Positions 53,517-62,089 of a stretch of DNA of 63,815 bases are shown here, one piece after another. The notes under the pieces were generated by a model. That model had not been told where the DNA came from. It searched no databases and saw only the letters and a program-made list of their open reading frames with translations. The DNA lies in contig NW_008705566.1 of assembly GCF_000186865.1 (NCBI RefSeq), forward strand, positions 102,340 to 166,154, written 5' to 3'. Source of the DNA: Aureococcus anophagefferens. Taxonomy: Eukaryota; Sar; Pelagophyceae; Pelagomonadales; Pelagomonadaceae. Within the stretch, counting starts at the first letter, position 1, and every line of letters starts with the position of its first letter. A program made the translations under genes and the position numbers.

Positions 53517-55035
53517 TCACCACTCCCCGCCGTCGAAGTTCGCGAGGCTCGGGGGCTCCTGCTTCGGCGGCGGCGGCGGCGGCGCGCCGTAGGACCCGTA
53601 CTGGGGCGGCGCGTACTGCTGCTGCGGCGGTCGCTGCGGCGGCGGCGGCGGCGGCGCGCCCGGCGGCGGCGCGTAGTAGTTGGGCCGGACGCCCGGCGGC
53701 GGTCCCGGCGCGCCCGGCGGCCGCGGCCCGCGCGGCGGCGGCGGCGGCGGCGGCCCGCGGGGCGGCGGCGGCGGCAGGGCCTGCTGCTGCTGCTGCATCT
53801 GCTGCTGGCGCTGGTGGTACTCGCCCCACTCCTTGGGGAGGCCCTCGACGTCCGCGAGCGAGAAGCGGTGCCGCGAGCCGCCGCCGAGGTGCTGCAGGAG
53901 CTCCTGGTAGGGCACGTGCTTGAGGAGGTCGCGGTGGTCCGGGAGGAGGTGGATCTTGGACCGCGTCTTGGCATCGACGAAGCGGGACGCGACGCCCCAG
54001 AGGCCCCGGAACCAGCCGTCGGCCGGAACGATGACGGCCTTGGCGAGGCTCTCGGGGAAGTTGAGCTCGAGGATCTTGGCGAGCTCGCGCGGGTAGGCGA
54101 GCTTGTTGAGGCCGCCGCCCTTGGGCGCGGTCAGGTCGCGGACGACGACGACGACGACCTTGCCGTCGGGCGACTTGGCGACGGCCTTCTCCATCCAGTA
54201 GACGGCCGCGCGCGCCGCGAGCGCGACCTGCTGGGGCGACGCGTTGGGCCCGACGCCGGGGCCGAAGTGATAGAGCACGGGGTGGCCCTCGTAGTCGGCG
54301 CCCGCCGTGAAGACCGTGCCGAGCGCGAGCCTGTGTGGAAATCAACCAGTGGAATGGACGCGTCCAGCAAAACTTCAAACCTCTCTATCTCGGTCAAATC
54401 GAAGTCGATTCGGCTGATTTTTGGACGAATCGATTGCTCTCGTCGAGTTCTCGAAGCACAGCTGAAGCGCTCGTGTCAAAACATTCGAATAAGCGCACAT
54501 TGAAGTCGTGTTGAAGATTTGATTTCCACACAGGCGCGAGCTGGTGCGCGATGGGGCTCGGGTCGACGGGGCACCCGTACGCGCGGCGCCACCGCATGGA
54601 CGCGCCGAGCATCTCCGACGCCGCGTCGGCGTCGTCGTTCCGCGCCGTCAGGAACTTGGCGTACGTCGTGTCCTCGAGGCCCGGGAACCGCTGCTTGAGC
54701 GTCCAGAGCGCGCGCTCGCGCGCCTGCTCCTTCTCCCGCGCCTCGCGCGCCGCGCGCTGCTCCTCGGTGTCGCGCTGCGGCTGCTGCCAGGACTGCGCGC
54801 CGTCCGCCGGGCCGTAGCCGGGGCTGTACCACTGCTGCTCCGCCGGCGGCGGCGGGCCGCGCTGGTGCGGCGGCGGCGGCGGCGCGCCGTACGGCGGCTG
54901 CTGCTGGCCGTAGCCCTGCGGCGGCGGCGGCGGCGGGCCCCAGGCGCCGGGCGGCGGCGGCGGCGGCGGCGCCTGGTTGTAGGACGCCTCGACGGCAATC
55001 GCCGAGACGATCGTGGCCTTGAACAAGGACCTCAT
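53517..55035 (-). CDS. CRAL-TRIO/Sec14-like lipid-binding protein; hosts introner B
   Basis: Exons 54542-55035 and 53517-54330 join in phase 2 across the 211-nt introner intron to give 435 residues. The N-terminus is Pro/Gln/Tyr-rich. LKQRFPGLEDTTYAKFLTAR and LGASMRWRRAYG form the CRAL-TRIO N-terminal helices. GHPVLYHFGPGV, VVVVRDLTAP, LNFPESLAKAVIVPADGWF and SKIHLLPD follow as the lipid-binding core. The C-terminus is a Pro/Gln-rich tail (QQQMQQQQQALPPPPP). Sec14-type proteins exchange phosphoinositides, phosphatidylcholine or tocopherol between membranes. The donor is GC supplied by the target duplication GCTCGCGC (minus strand); splicing there restores AHQLALGTVF. It is divergent from SRP receptor alpha. 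Confidence 0.85.
54331..54533 (-). mobile_element. Introner element B with 15-bp TIRs and perfect 8-bp TSD
   Basis: 203 bp with perfect terminal inverted repeats CTGTGTGGAAATCAA and flanking direct repeat GCGCGAGC (54323-54330 and 54534-54541 on the plus strand). In the host's sense (minus) orientation it aligns along most of its length with element A, including TCGTCCAAAAATCAGCCGAA. It has no coding capacity. The host-sense TSD reads GCTCGCGC, so the donor is GC, and the element's CACACAG gives the acceptor. The perfect duplication and TIRs suggest it is the youngest of the three. Confidence 0.92.
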
Positions 55036-55186
55036 CGCGGCGACTGCACGTTGCGGCGCGCTCGTCGCTCGATCCCCGACGACGCGCGTCAAGGAGTCGA
55101 CAAGGACGACCTCGGCTGCGACGGCGAGCGGAGTGCTTGCAGTAGTGGCAGTCGGCCTCGTCACCTGGCGTCGCCGCGACGACACC

Positions 55187-56995
55187 ATGTCCCTGCCCAT
55201 CAGCCACGTGACGATCTTCAAGAAGACGGGCCTCGTGCTCTGGTCCCGCGCCGTCGAGAAGATGCGCGGCGATCCCGTGTCGCAGCTCATCCAGAACTAC
55301 CTGCTCGAGGAGAAGGGCGGCGCGGCGCGGCGCGCGACGATCGACGCCTACGACCTGGAGTGGCGCTTCGTCAACGAGGGCGACCTCGTCGTCGTCGTCG
55401 CGAGCCAGCGGAGCCTCGAGCTCGACTTCTGCGGCGATCTGGTCGACCTCGTGCGGAAGCGGGTCGTCGCGTCGGGCGCGGCCGCGGACGCGGACAAGGC
55501 CGCGGCGCTCCGCGCGACCTTCGACGCGACCTACGACGCGCTCGCCCGGGAGATGGAGGCGAAGCTCCGGCTCAAGCGGAAGAAGGCCGCGGCCAAGGCC
55601 GAGGAGGCGCGCGCGCGCCGCGAGGAACAGCAGGCGGCAAAGGCGGCGGAGGAAGACGACGACGACGACGAGGAGCCGCCGGCGTCGGGCGCGCCCGCGA
55701 CCGAAGCATCGGGCCTCGCGAAGCTCAAGCGGCGCGCGTCGGCGACGAACTCGGGCGGCCGGCGCCGGGGGTCCGCGAAGGCCGCCGCGGCGCCCGCGGA
55801 GCCGCGGGGCCCCAAGAAGCCGACGGTCTGGCGCGACGGTTCCCAGCGGAACAAGCGCCTGAGCGCCAAGGAGGCCGAGGCGCTGGACTTTAGCGGCAAG
55901 GCCGGCGACGCGGACGCGCGGGCGGCCGGCGAGGCGAAGCGGCTCGACGAGATGCGCGGCACGTACCTGCCGGGACGGGACGAGACCGCGGCCTGGGACG
56001 AGGCGGACGAGCTCGTCGAGGAGAGCGACGACGACGGCGCCGAGGAGAAGCCCGCGGGCTGGTTCGGGCGGAGCGCGTTGGGGTCGCTCGTCGCGAACGT
56101 CTCCGGCACGCAGACGCTCACGCGGGAGCTCGTGGACCCGGCCATGGAGAAGCTGCGGACGACGCTCATGGAGAAGAACGTCGCCGTCGAGGTCGCCGAC
56201 GCCATCACGGCCACGGTCTCCGAGTCGCTCGTGGGCAAGAAGGTCGAGCGCTTCGCGCGCGCGAAGACGCTCGTCCGCGACGCGCTCAAGGACGCCGTCG
56301 CGCGCGTGCTCACGCCGAAGCGGTCCACGGACGTGCTCCGCGAGGTCCTCGCGGCGAAGAAGCGGCCCAAGGGGCCCTACTCCATCGTCTTCGTGGGCAT
56401 CAACGGCGTCGGCAAGTCGACGTCGCTCTCCAAGGTCGCGTACTACCTCAAGGAGCACGGCGTCGACGTCATGATCACGGCCTGCGACACGTTCCGCTCC
56501 GGCGCCGTCGAGCAGCTCCGGTCCCACGCCAAGTGCCTCGACGTCGAGCTCTACGAGAAGGGCTACCTCAAGGACCCCGGCGACGTCGCGAAGGCGTCGC
56601 TCGACCACGCGAAGTCGCGCGGCAAGGAGTGCGTGCTCATCGACACGGCGGGCCGCATGCAGAACAACGAGCGCCTCATGCGCGAGCTCGCCAAGCTCAT
56701 CTCGGTGAACAGCCCGGACCTCGTGCTCTTCGTCGGCGAGGCGCTCGTCGGCAACGACGGCATCGACCAGCTGAACATGTTCAACAAGTCGCTCGCCCAG
56801 TTCTGCCCCGACGGCCGCCAGATCGACGGCCTCGTGCTCACCAAGTTCGACACCATCGACGACAAGGTCGGCGCGACGCTCTCCATGACCTACAAGACGG
56901 GCCAGCCCATCATGTTCATCGGCGTCGGCCAGAAGTACACGCACCTCAAGAAGCTGTCCGTCAACGCCGTCATCAACGCGCTCTTCTCGTCCTAG
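55187..56995 (+). CDS. SRPRA: Signal recognition particle receptor alpha subunit
   Basis: A single exon of 602 residues, start MSLPISHVTIFKKTGLVLWS, which matches the longin-like SRX domain start of SRPR-alpha. The upstream Met at 55013 would overlap the divergent CRAL-TRIO start. A charged linker (KKAAAKAEEARARREEQ; EEDDDDDEEPP) precedes the NG domain. G-element GINGVGKS lies at 404-411, followed by DTFRSGAVEQL, DTAGRMQNNERLM and TKFD. The GTPase docks ribosome-nascent chain-SRP complexes at the ER through SRPR-beta. In secondary-plastid algae it also serves the outer plastid membrane, which is continuous with the ER. All nucleotide-binding motifs look intact. Confidence 0.93.
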   Translation: MSLPISHVTIFKKTGLVLWSRAVEKMRGDPVSQLIQNYLLEEKGGAARRATIDAYDLEWRFVNEGDLVVVVASQRSLELDFCGDLVDLVRKRVVASGAAADADKAAALRATFDATYDALAREMEAKLRLKRKKAAAKAEEARARREEQQAAKAAEEDDDDDEEPPASGAPATEASGLAKLKRRASATNSGGRRRGSAKAAAAPAEPRGPKKPTVWRDGSQRNKRLSAKEAEALDFSGKAGDADARAAGEAKRLDEMRGTYLPGRDETAAWDEADELVEESDDDGAEEKPAGWFGRSALGSLVANVSGTQTLTRELVDPAMEKLRTTLMEKNVAVEVADAITATVSESLVGKKVERFARAKTLVRDALKDAVARVLTPKRSTDVLREVLAAKKRPKGPYSIVFVGINGVGKSTSLSKVAYYLKEHGVDVMITACDTFRSGAVEQLRSHAKCLDVELYEKGYLKDPGDVAKASLDHAKSRGKECVLIDTAGRMQNNERLMRELAKLISVNSPDLVLFVGEALVGNDGIDQLNMFNKSLAQFCPDGRQIDGLVLTKFDTIDDKVGATLSMTYKTGQPIMFIGVGQKYTHLKKLSVNAVINALFSS

Positions 56996-57012
56996 GCGTC
57001 GTAAACGGACCC

Positions 57013-58371
57013 CTACTCCTTGGCGTCGGCGCAGGTGCGCTTGCCCGCCTTCGCGTCAAGAAAAGCGGCCGCGAGCGCGCGCCGCGAAACGGCCCAGTCG
57101 AGCCGCGCGTCGTAGTCGCCGCGGCACGCGGCGGCGAGGGCGCCGTAGTTTGCGCCGTCGAGGAAGAGCTCGGCGACGGCGTCGGCGTAGGCCGACGGCG
57201 GCGCGTCCGCGTCGACGAGCGCGCCGCGGCCCGCGCGGACGATCGTCGCCGCGCCGCCGACGCGCGCGGCGACGACGGGGACGCCGTGGGCCAACGCTTC
57301 CACGAGCGTGACGCCGTAAAAGTCGGCGCGCGACGGGATGCACACGAAGTGGGCGCCCATGAGCGCGCCGGCGAATTTCGCGCGGCCCGCCGGCGACGAC
57401 CGGTCGCACCAGCCGGCCACCTCCACCCAGTCCGGCACTTCGACCCCCGGCGGCGGGCCCGCGCCGACGCAGACGAGGGACGCGCGCGCGAGGGCGTGGA
57501 GCCGGTCGCTGCCATTGCCGTCGCGGAGCGCCGCCCGCGCGGACTCGCGGAGGTGCTCGACGGCGGCTAAGGCGACCCTTCCGCCCTTGTGGTCGAAGCC
57601 GCTTTCGGACGCGACGAAGCAGACGACGCAGGACCTCGGCGAAAAGTTGCGGCGCACGACGGCGTCGTCGACGGCGGCGCGGCCCGGCAGGCGCGCCGCG
57701 TGGGCCGCGCCGTAGGGCAGCCGCGCGGTGGTCCGCGCGACGTCGGGACCGTACGCGCGCCGCGTCACCTCGACGGCCCAGTCCGACGCGAGGAACGCCG
57801 CGGAGGCCCGGTTCAGCGCCGCGGCGTCCCAGGCGGCTAGAAAGCGCTGGGCCTGCAGGGGCACGGCCGCGGCGCCCGCGGCGCCGCCGACGTGGCGCCA
57901 GCCGCTGCTCTCGTGGAGCCAGCACGCCCAGGAGCAGTCGTTCCACCAGACGACGGGGATCTTGGACTCGAGGCGCGGCACGCAGCAGTTGCCGTCGGCG
58001 ACGAAGAGCACCTCGGCCTCCGGGTGGCGCCGCAGGGCCTCGTCGACGGCCGCGGCGGCCGCGACGAGCGTCGTCTCGCCGTAGCGCTCGAAGAGCGTGG
58101 CGTTTTCGTCCTTGTCGAGCGACGCCGCGATGGCCCGGCTGCAGTCGACGGTGCCCACGACCTCGACGCCGGCCATGCCCGCGACGGCGTCGAGCACGGA
58201 CCGCAGCGTGCCGCTGTAGGCCCGGGGGTCGTCGGGGTCGTTGTCGCAGGCCACGAGGACGCGCACGCGGGCGCCCGGGTCCGGCGGCCCGGCGTTGTAG
58301 CCCGGCGCGTAGGTGAAGCCCAGGCCCTGGGTCCGCGACAGGCGCCGCGTCCGCGCCACGAGGTCCGACAT
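57013..58371 (-). CDS. GT4-like glycosyltransferase
   Basis: A single exon of 452 residues, start MSDLVARTRRLSRTQG. The N-terminal half begins RVRVLVACDNDPDDPRAYSG, typical of a GT-B Rossmann domain, and includes VVWWNDCSWACWLHESSGW. The C-terminal half contains GWCDRSSPAG, HFVCIPSRADFYGVTLVEAL and HGVPVVAARVGG, the E-x7-E region and nucleotide-sugar loop of the GT4/GT1 families. It transfers a sugar from a nucleotide sugar to an unknown acceptor. No signal peptide is visible, suggesting cytosolic action. Its stop lies 17 bases from that of SRP receptor alpha. Confidence 0.83.
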   Translation of the reverse strand: MSDLVARTRRLSRTQGLGFTYAPGYNAGPPDPGARVRVLVACDNDPDDPRAYSGTLRSVLDAVAGMAGVEVVGTVDCSRAIAASLDKDENATLFERYGETTLVAAAAAVDEALRRHPEAEVLFVADGNCCVPRLESKIPVVWWNDCSWACWLHESSGWRHVGGAAGAAAVPLQAQRFLAAWDAAALNRASAAFLASDWAVEVTRRAYGPDVARTTARLPYGAAHAARLPGRAAVDDAVVRRNFSPRSCVVCFVASESGFDHKGGRVALAAVEHLRESARAALRDGNGSDRLHALARASLVCVGAGPPPGVEVPDWVEVAGWCDRSSPAGRAKFAGALMGAHFVCIPSRADFYGVTLVEALAHGVPVVAARVGGAATIVRAGRGALVDADAPPSAYADAVAELFLDGANYGALAAACRGDYDARLDWAVSRRALAAAFLDAKAGKRTCADAKE

Positions 58372-58583
58372 GGCCCGATTCGTGCCTCGAGGCGCCGAGC
58401 CGGCGTTGCCGTCTAGAGCCGCGTCCACGAGGATCGAGTGGCTCGCCGGGGGTCTCGAGGCAAGCCCGATTCGGTACCGAACGGCGCTGCGCGCGCGGGT
58501 ATTCGTAAGCCTTCGAGGCAGCCCGGCCAACAGCGGGGGTAATAGGCTGCACCTTTCACTCGTTGCACCGCGCCGATTGCAAC

Positions 58584-59948
58584 ATGAGGGCGCTCGCAGT
58601 GCTCTTGCTCGCGGCCGGCGCGGCGGCCCTGCGCCGCACCGCGGACCGCGCGCTCGCCGCGCGCGGCGGCGCAGTCTCTCACGACCGGTCGCTCTTCGCG
58701 GCCGAGGAGCTCGAACACCCCTTTAGCGCCCTCGCCGAGTTCCTCTGCCAGGACGAGGAGCTCGGCGAGAAGGGCCCGAAGCGCGTGCGGCGCGCGCTGC
58801 TCGCCCTGTCCATGAGCTCCAAGGCGCTCAAGGCCACGGACGGCGTCACGCACCACGTCGCGTCCATGGGCGCGTCCGCGGCGTCCGGGTCGTCCGTCGC
58901 CGAGCGCGTCGCCGCGGCGCGCGACGTCGCGGGCCGGGGCCCGCGGAGCCTCAAGAAGCGCGCGTCGGCGGCCTGCCGCGCGCGCGCCGTCGCCGAGGCC
59001 CTCGAGGCCTGCGAGCTCGCCGCGCGCGCGCCGCGCGGCGCCGTCGTCGAGGACGGGACCGGCGCGTTCGCCGTCGAGGCGAGCGCGGAGCTGTCCGAGG
59101 GCCGCTGCGTCGTCGCCTGCCACTGGCTCAGCGGTGCGAGCGCGCTCGTGCGGGCCCTCGACGCCCCGGCCGTCGACATGGAGACGGCCGCGGGCGACCG
59201 CTGCGGCGCGTCGGGCCCGCTGCTCGAGCTCGCCGAGGCCGCGCGGGACGCGCTCGCGCCGCGGCTCGCGAACCTCGCCAACGGCACGGAGCTCGTCTGC
59301 GTCGGCCACGGCGCCGGCGGCGCCGTCGCCGCCCTCGTCGCCGCCCTCGAGGCCGGCGCGGTCCGGCGGCCCGCGGCGGCGCCGCCGGCGCCGCGCGCCG
59401 GCGCCGCGGGCGCCGCCGCGCCGCGGCCCGGCCCGCCGCCGCCGCCGCGGCTCCGCGTGCGCGCCGTCAGCGTCGGCTGCGCGCCCTGCGTCGGCAACCG
59501 CGCGCGGCGCTGGGACCCGCGCCGCGGCCGCTGCACCGTCGTCCTCCTCGGCGACGACGTCGTGGGCCGCTGCAGCCGGTCGTCGCTCGCGCGGCTCCGG
59601 CGGCGGCTCCGGCGCTTCCTCCCGGCGTCGGCGGGGGGCGTCGCGGGCTTCGTGCGCCTGGGCACGGCCCTCGCGGGCTCCGCGCTCGAGCAGGGCCTCG
59701 GCGCCGCGGCGCGCGCGACGAAGAGCGACGACCGCGCGCCGAGGCCCACGGACGACGACGAGCTCCGGCTCCCGGGCGACGTCTTCTACCTCAAGCCCCG
59801 CGCCGACGGCTCCGTCGGCATCTACCGCGGCGGCGCGTCCCGCGGCCGCGAGGAGCTCCTCTGGCAGCTCAACGACGTCCTCCTCTCCAAGAGCATGCTC
59901 GCCCACGCGACGGCCGGCGCCTACGTCTCGGCCCTCGACCGCGTCTAA
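58584..59948 (+). CDS. Class-3 lipase-like protein lacking the catalytic serine
   Basis: A single exon of 454 residues; start is MRALAVLLLAAGAAA, a signal peptide (upstream Met at 58563 possible). The fold matches class-3/DAG lipases: VVACHWLSGASALVRALD, ELVCVGHGAGGAVAALVAAL, then VRAVSVGCAPCVGN and TVVLLGDDVVGRCS. The nucleophile elbow, normally GHSxGG, reads GHGAGG at 241-246, so residue 243 is Gly instead of Ser. Hydrolysis by the usual mechanism is therefore unlikely unless another residue substitutes. It may be a lipid-binding pseudoenzyme. The remaining acid/base positions cannot be assigned with certainty. Confidence 0.75.
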   Translation: MRALAVLLLAAGAAALRRTADRALAARGGAVSHDRSLFAAEELEHPFSALAEFLCQDEELGEKGPKRVRRALLALSMSSKALKATDGVTHHVASMGASAASGSSVAERVAAARDVAGRGPRSLKKRASAACRARAVAEALEACELAARAPRGAVVEDGTGAFAVEASAELSEGRCVVACHWLSGASALVRALDAPAVDMETAAGDRCGASGPLLELAEAARDALAPRLANLANGTELVCVGHGAGGAVAALVAALEAGAVRRPAAAPPAPRAGAAGAAAPRPGPPPPPRLRVRAVSVGCAPCVGNRARRWDPRRGRCTVVLLGDDVVGRCSRSSLARLRRRLRRFLPASAGGVAGFVRLGTALAGSALEQGLGAAARATKSDDRAPRPTDDDELRLPGDVFYLKPRADGSVGIYRGGASRGREELLWQLNDVLLSKSMLAHATAGAYVSALDRV

Positions 59949-60319
59949 CAAGAGCGGAGCCACGCCTGGGTCGACCGCGGACGACGGCGTCGGACGGCGC
60001 GGCCGCACGTGCGGCAGCCGCGAGGCCGGCTGCGACGGCCGCGTGCGGAGTGCCACGGCGTACCGGCTCGCCGCAGATCCCCACTTGAAGCAAGCCGGAA
60101 TCGCTGACAGCGATCCGGCCTGGTCGGATTCTGACGCGTGTTACGAAACTGACCTTTGCCTCTCCCGAGCAATCGATCGTCAAACGTCAACGTAAACACA
60201 AATAAAATGCAATGTTCGGTAAACCTACGCCACAAACGAGATACATCCAGCGCCCTCGCTGCAGCTCGCGTTTTGCTCTGCACCAGCTCTCTCGTCGTCG
60301 CAAAAAGCACCTGCCAACC
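59949..60319. other. Intergenic interval, 371 bp
   Basis: The interval between two plus-strand genes is GC-rich at first and AT-richer after about 60080 (ACGTAAACACAAATAAAATG around 60190). It has no supported gene and probably holds the promoter and 5' leader of the ATP-grasp-like gene. An open frame from 60156 reads into the proposed first intron of that gene. Confidence 0.45.
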
Positions 60320-61827
60320 ATGGTGCGTCGCCCGGCCGCGCACCCGCACCGCCCCCACCCGATCCCACCGCCTCGACCGCGCGGGACCGCGGGACCGCGC
60401 GCACGAAACCCGCCGTCCACCCACCCGTCGCCGCGTAGGGTGCCGGCGCCAGCGCGGAGACTGCCCCGTACTCGAGCCTCGCGGATGCCAAGGAGAAGCT
60501 CGGCGCCGAGGAGTTCGCGGCGAAGATGAAGACGACGCGCTTCAACACGCTGCTGCCCTCGCCGGAGGGCAGCTGCAAGAAGCTCGCGGTCGTCCAGTTC
60601 AAGGTCCCCGGCGCGAAGAACGGCGGCACGGACAAGGGCCCCGACGGGAACCGCATCGACTCCATCCCCATCGCCAACGGCGTCATCAAGGCCGGCGGCG
60701 CCTGCGACATGCTCCTCTACGACTACGAGGACCACGCGGGCTTCGAGGCGACGATCGAGAAGTACGACGCGCTCATCGTCCGCATCAACCCCGGTCAGCT
60801 GTCCCAGATCCCGGGCGTCGACGGCGTCCAGGCCAAGTTCGACGCGACGATGAACGCCTTCGTCGCCAAGGGCAAGCCCGTCTGGTCGTCGCCGGGCGTG
60901 CAGACGAAGATGGGCGCCAAGGACGCGCTCTGCAAGATCGCGAACATGGGCTGCGGCCTCGTCGACACCTTCGCCTACTACGACGAGGAGACGCTCAAGA
61001 CCGAGTTCAAGAAGACCATGGCCTTCCAGCCGCGCGTCATCAAGCAGAACCGCGGCTCCGCGGGCGAGGGCATCTGGCTCTGCTGGATCGCGAACGAGGC
61101 CAAGGACGGCATCATCGGCGCGCACGAGTACCCGTCCAAGACCTTCGGCGAGAAGTCGCTCGGCGACGACGTCGTCCTCAAGCTCATGGAGATGAACGAC
61201 AACCACGTCGAGTACCACACGGTCGGCGAGTTCCTCACGTTCTGCGTCGAGGGGCCCGACGGCGCCGGCGCGGGCACGTGGACGTCGACGTTCCCGGGCC
61301 AGTACCTCAAGGGCGGCGTCGCCGCCGGCGGCCAGCTCGTCGACCAGCGCCTCCTCGGCCGCATCGACGAGGGCGAGGTCCGCGTGCTCATGGCCGGCGA
61401 CACGTGCCAGATGATCATCCACAAGAAGCCCGAGGGCGGCGGCCTCAGCGCCGTCGGCGGCAACAGCGCCTACACCTACTACGAGCCCACGGACCCGCTC
61501 TACGCCGACCTCCTGGCCAAGCTCCAGGGCGACATCAAGAACGGCCTCCTGGACGTCCTCGACCTCAAGGGCGAGAAGCTCCCGCTCATCTGGACGTGCG
61601 ACTACATCCCGAAGAACCCCGAGGGCTGGGACAAGGCGGAGAACGCCGAGCCCATGCAGACGGAGTACGTCGTCGGCGAGTTCAACTGCTCCTGCGTCGG
61701 CATCTCCATGTTCCAGGCCGTCTGCGGCGGCGAGAAGACGCTCGCGGACGTGCCCGACGCGGACTACTTCGAGGCGTGCAAGCTCACGGACCTCATGGGC
61801 GTCAAGGCGCTCGAGATGCTCGCCTAG
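60320..61827 (+). CDS. ATP-grasp-like protein resembling bacterial Cj0069 family
   Basis: The main exon 60439-61827 is open throughout. A start at MKTTRFNTLL (60526) is simplest. A better fit may be a three-base exon ATG (60320-60322, context CCAACCATGG) spliced by a 116-nt GT-AG intron to GGTGCCGGC. That gives 464 residues opening MGAGASAETAPYSS. Inside, KPVWSSPGVQTKMGAKDAL and RVIKQNRGSAGEGIWLCWI resemble ATP-grasp nucleotide-binding strands and the Cj0069-type proteins of bacteria. EYHTVGEFLTFCVEG, QMIIHKKPEGGGLS and TCDYIPKN follow. A ligase-type reaction is suggested but the substrates are unknown. No organelle peptide is evident. Confidence 0.65.
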
Positions 61828-62089
61828 GCGCCGACCGCCGGAGCCGGCGCGACTTGCACCGTGCCCCACGGGGCGGCGCGCGGACGCGGCCGCGCGCCGT
61901 CCGCGCGGCCGCCCGGGCCACGACGTCCCGCGTACCCACCGCATCGCCCGCCGCCTCCCCGCCCTTTACCAGCCCCTCCCCTCCCCCCCCAGGGTGCGAG
62001 ATTTGCCCGAAACCCAGGGGCCCGTCGTCGTTAACCGCGGGTCTCTCTCCCGGAGCCCCGAGCGACGCGCGATTTCCAGTTCCCGCGCG

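Noticed and set aside
53450..54378. Overlapping minus-strand frames within the CRAL-TRIO region
   Set aside because: Composition is Arg/Ser- or Arg/Ala-only with no domain; the 53517 frame alone carries the lipid-binding motifs.
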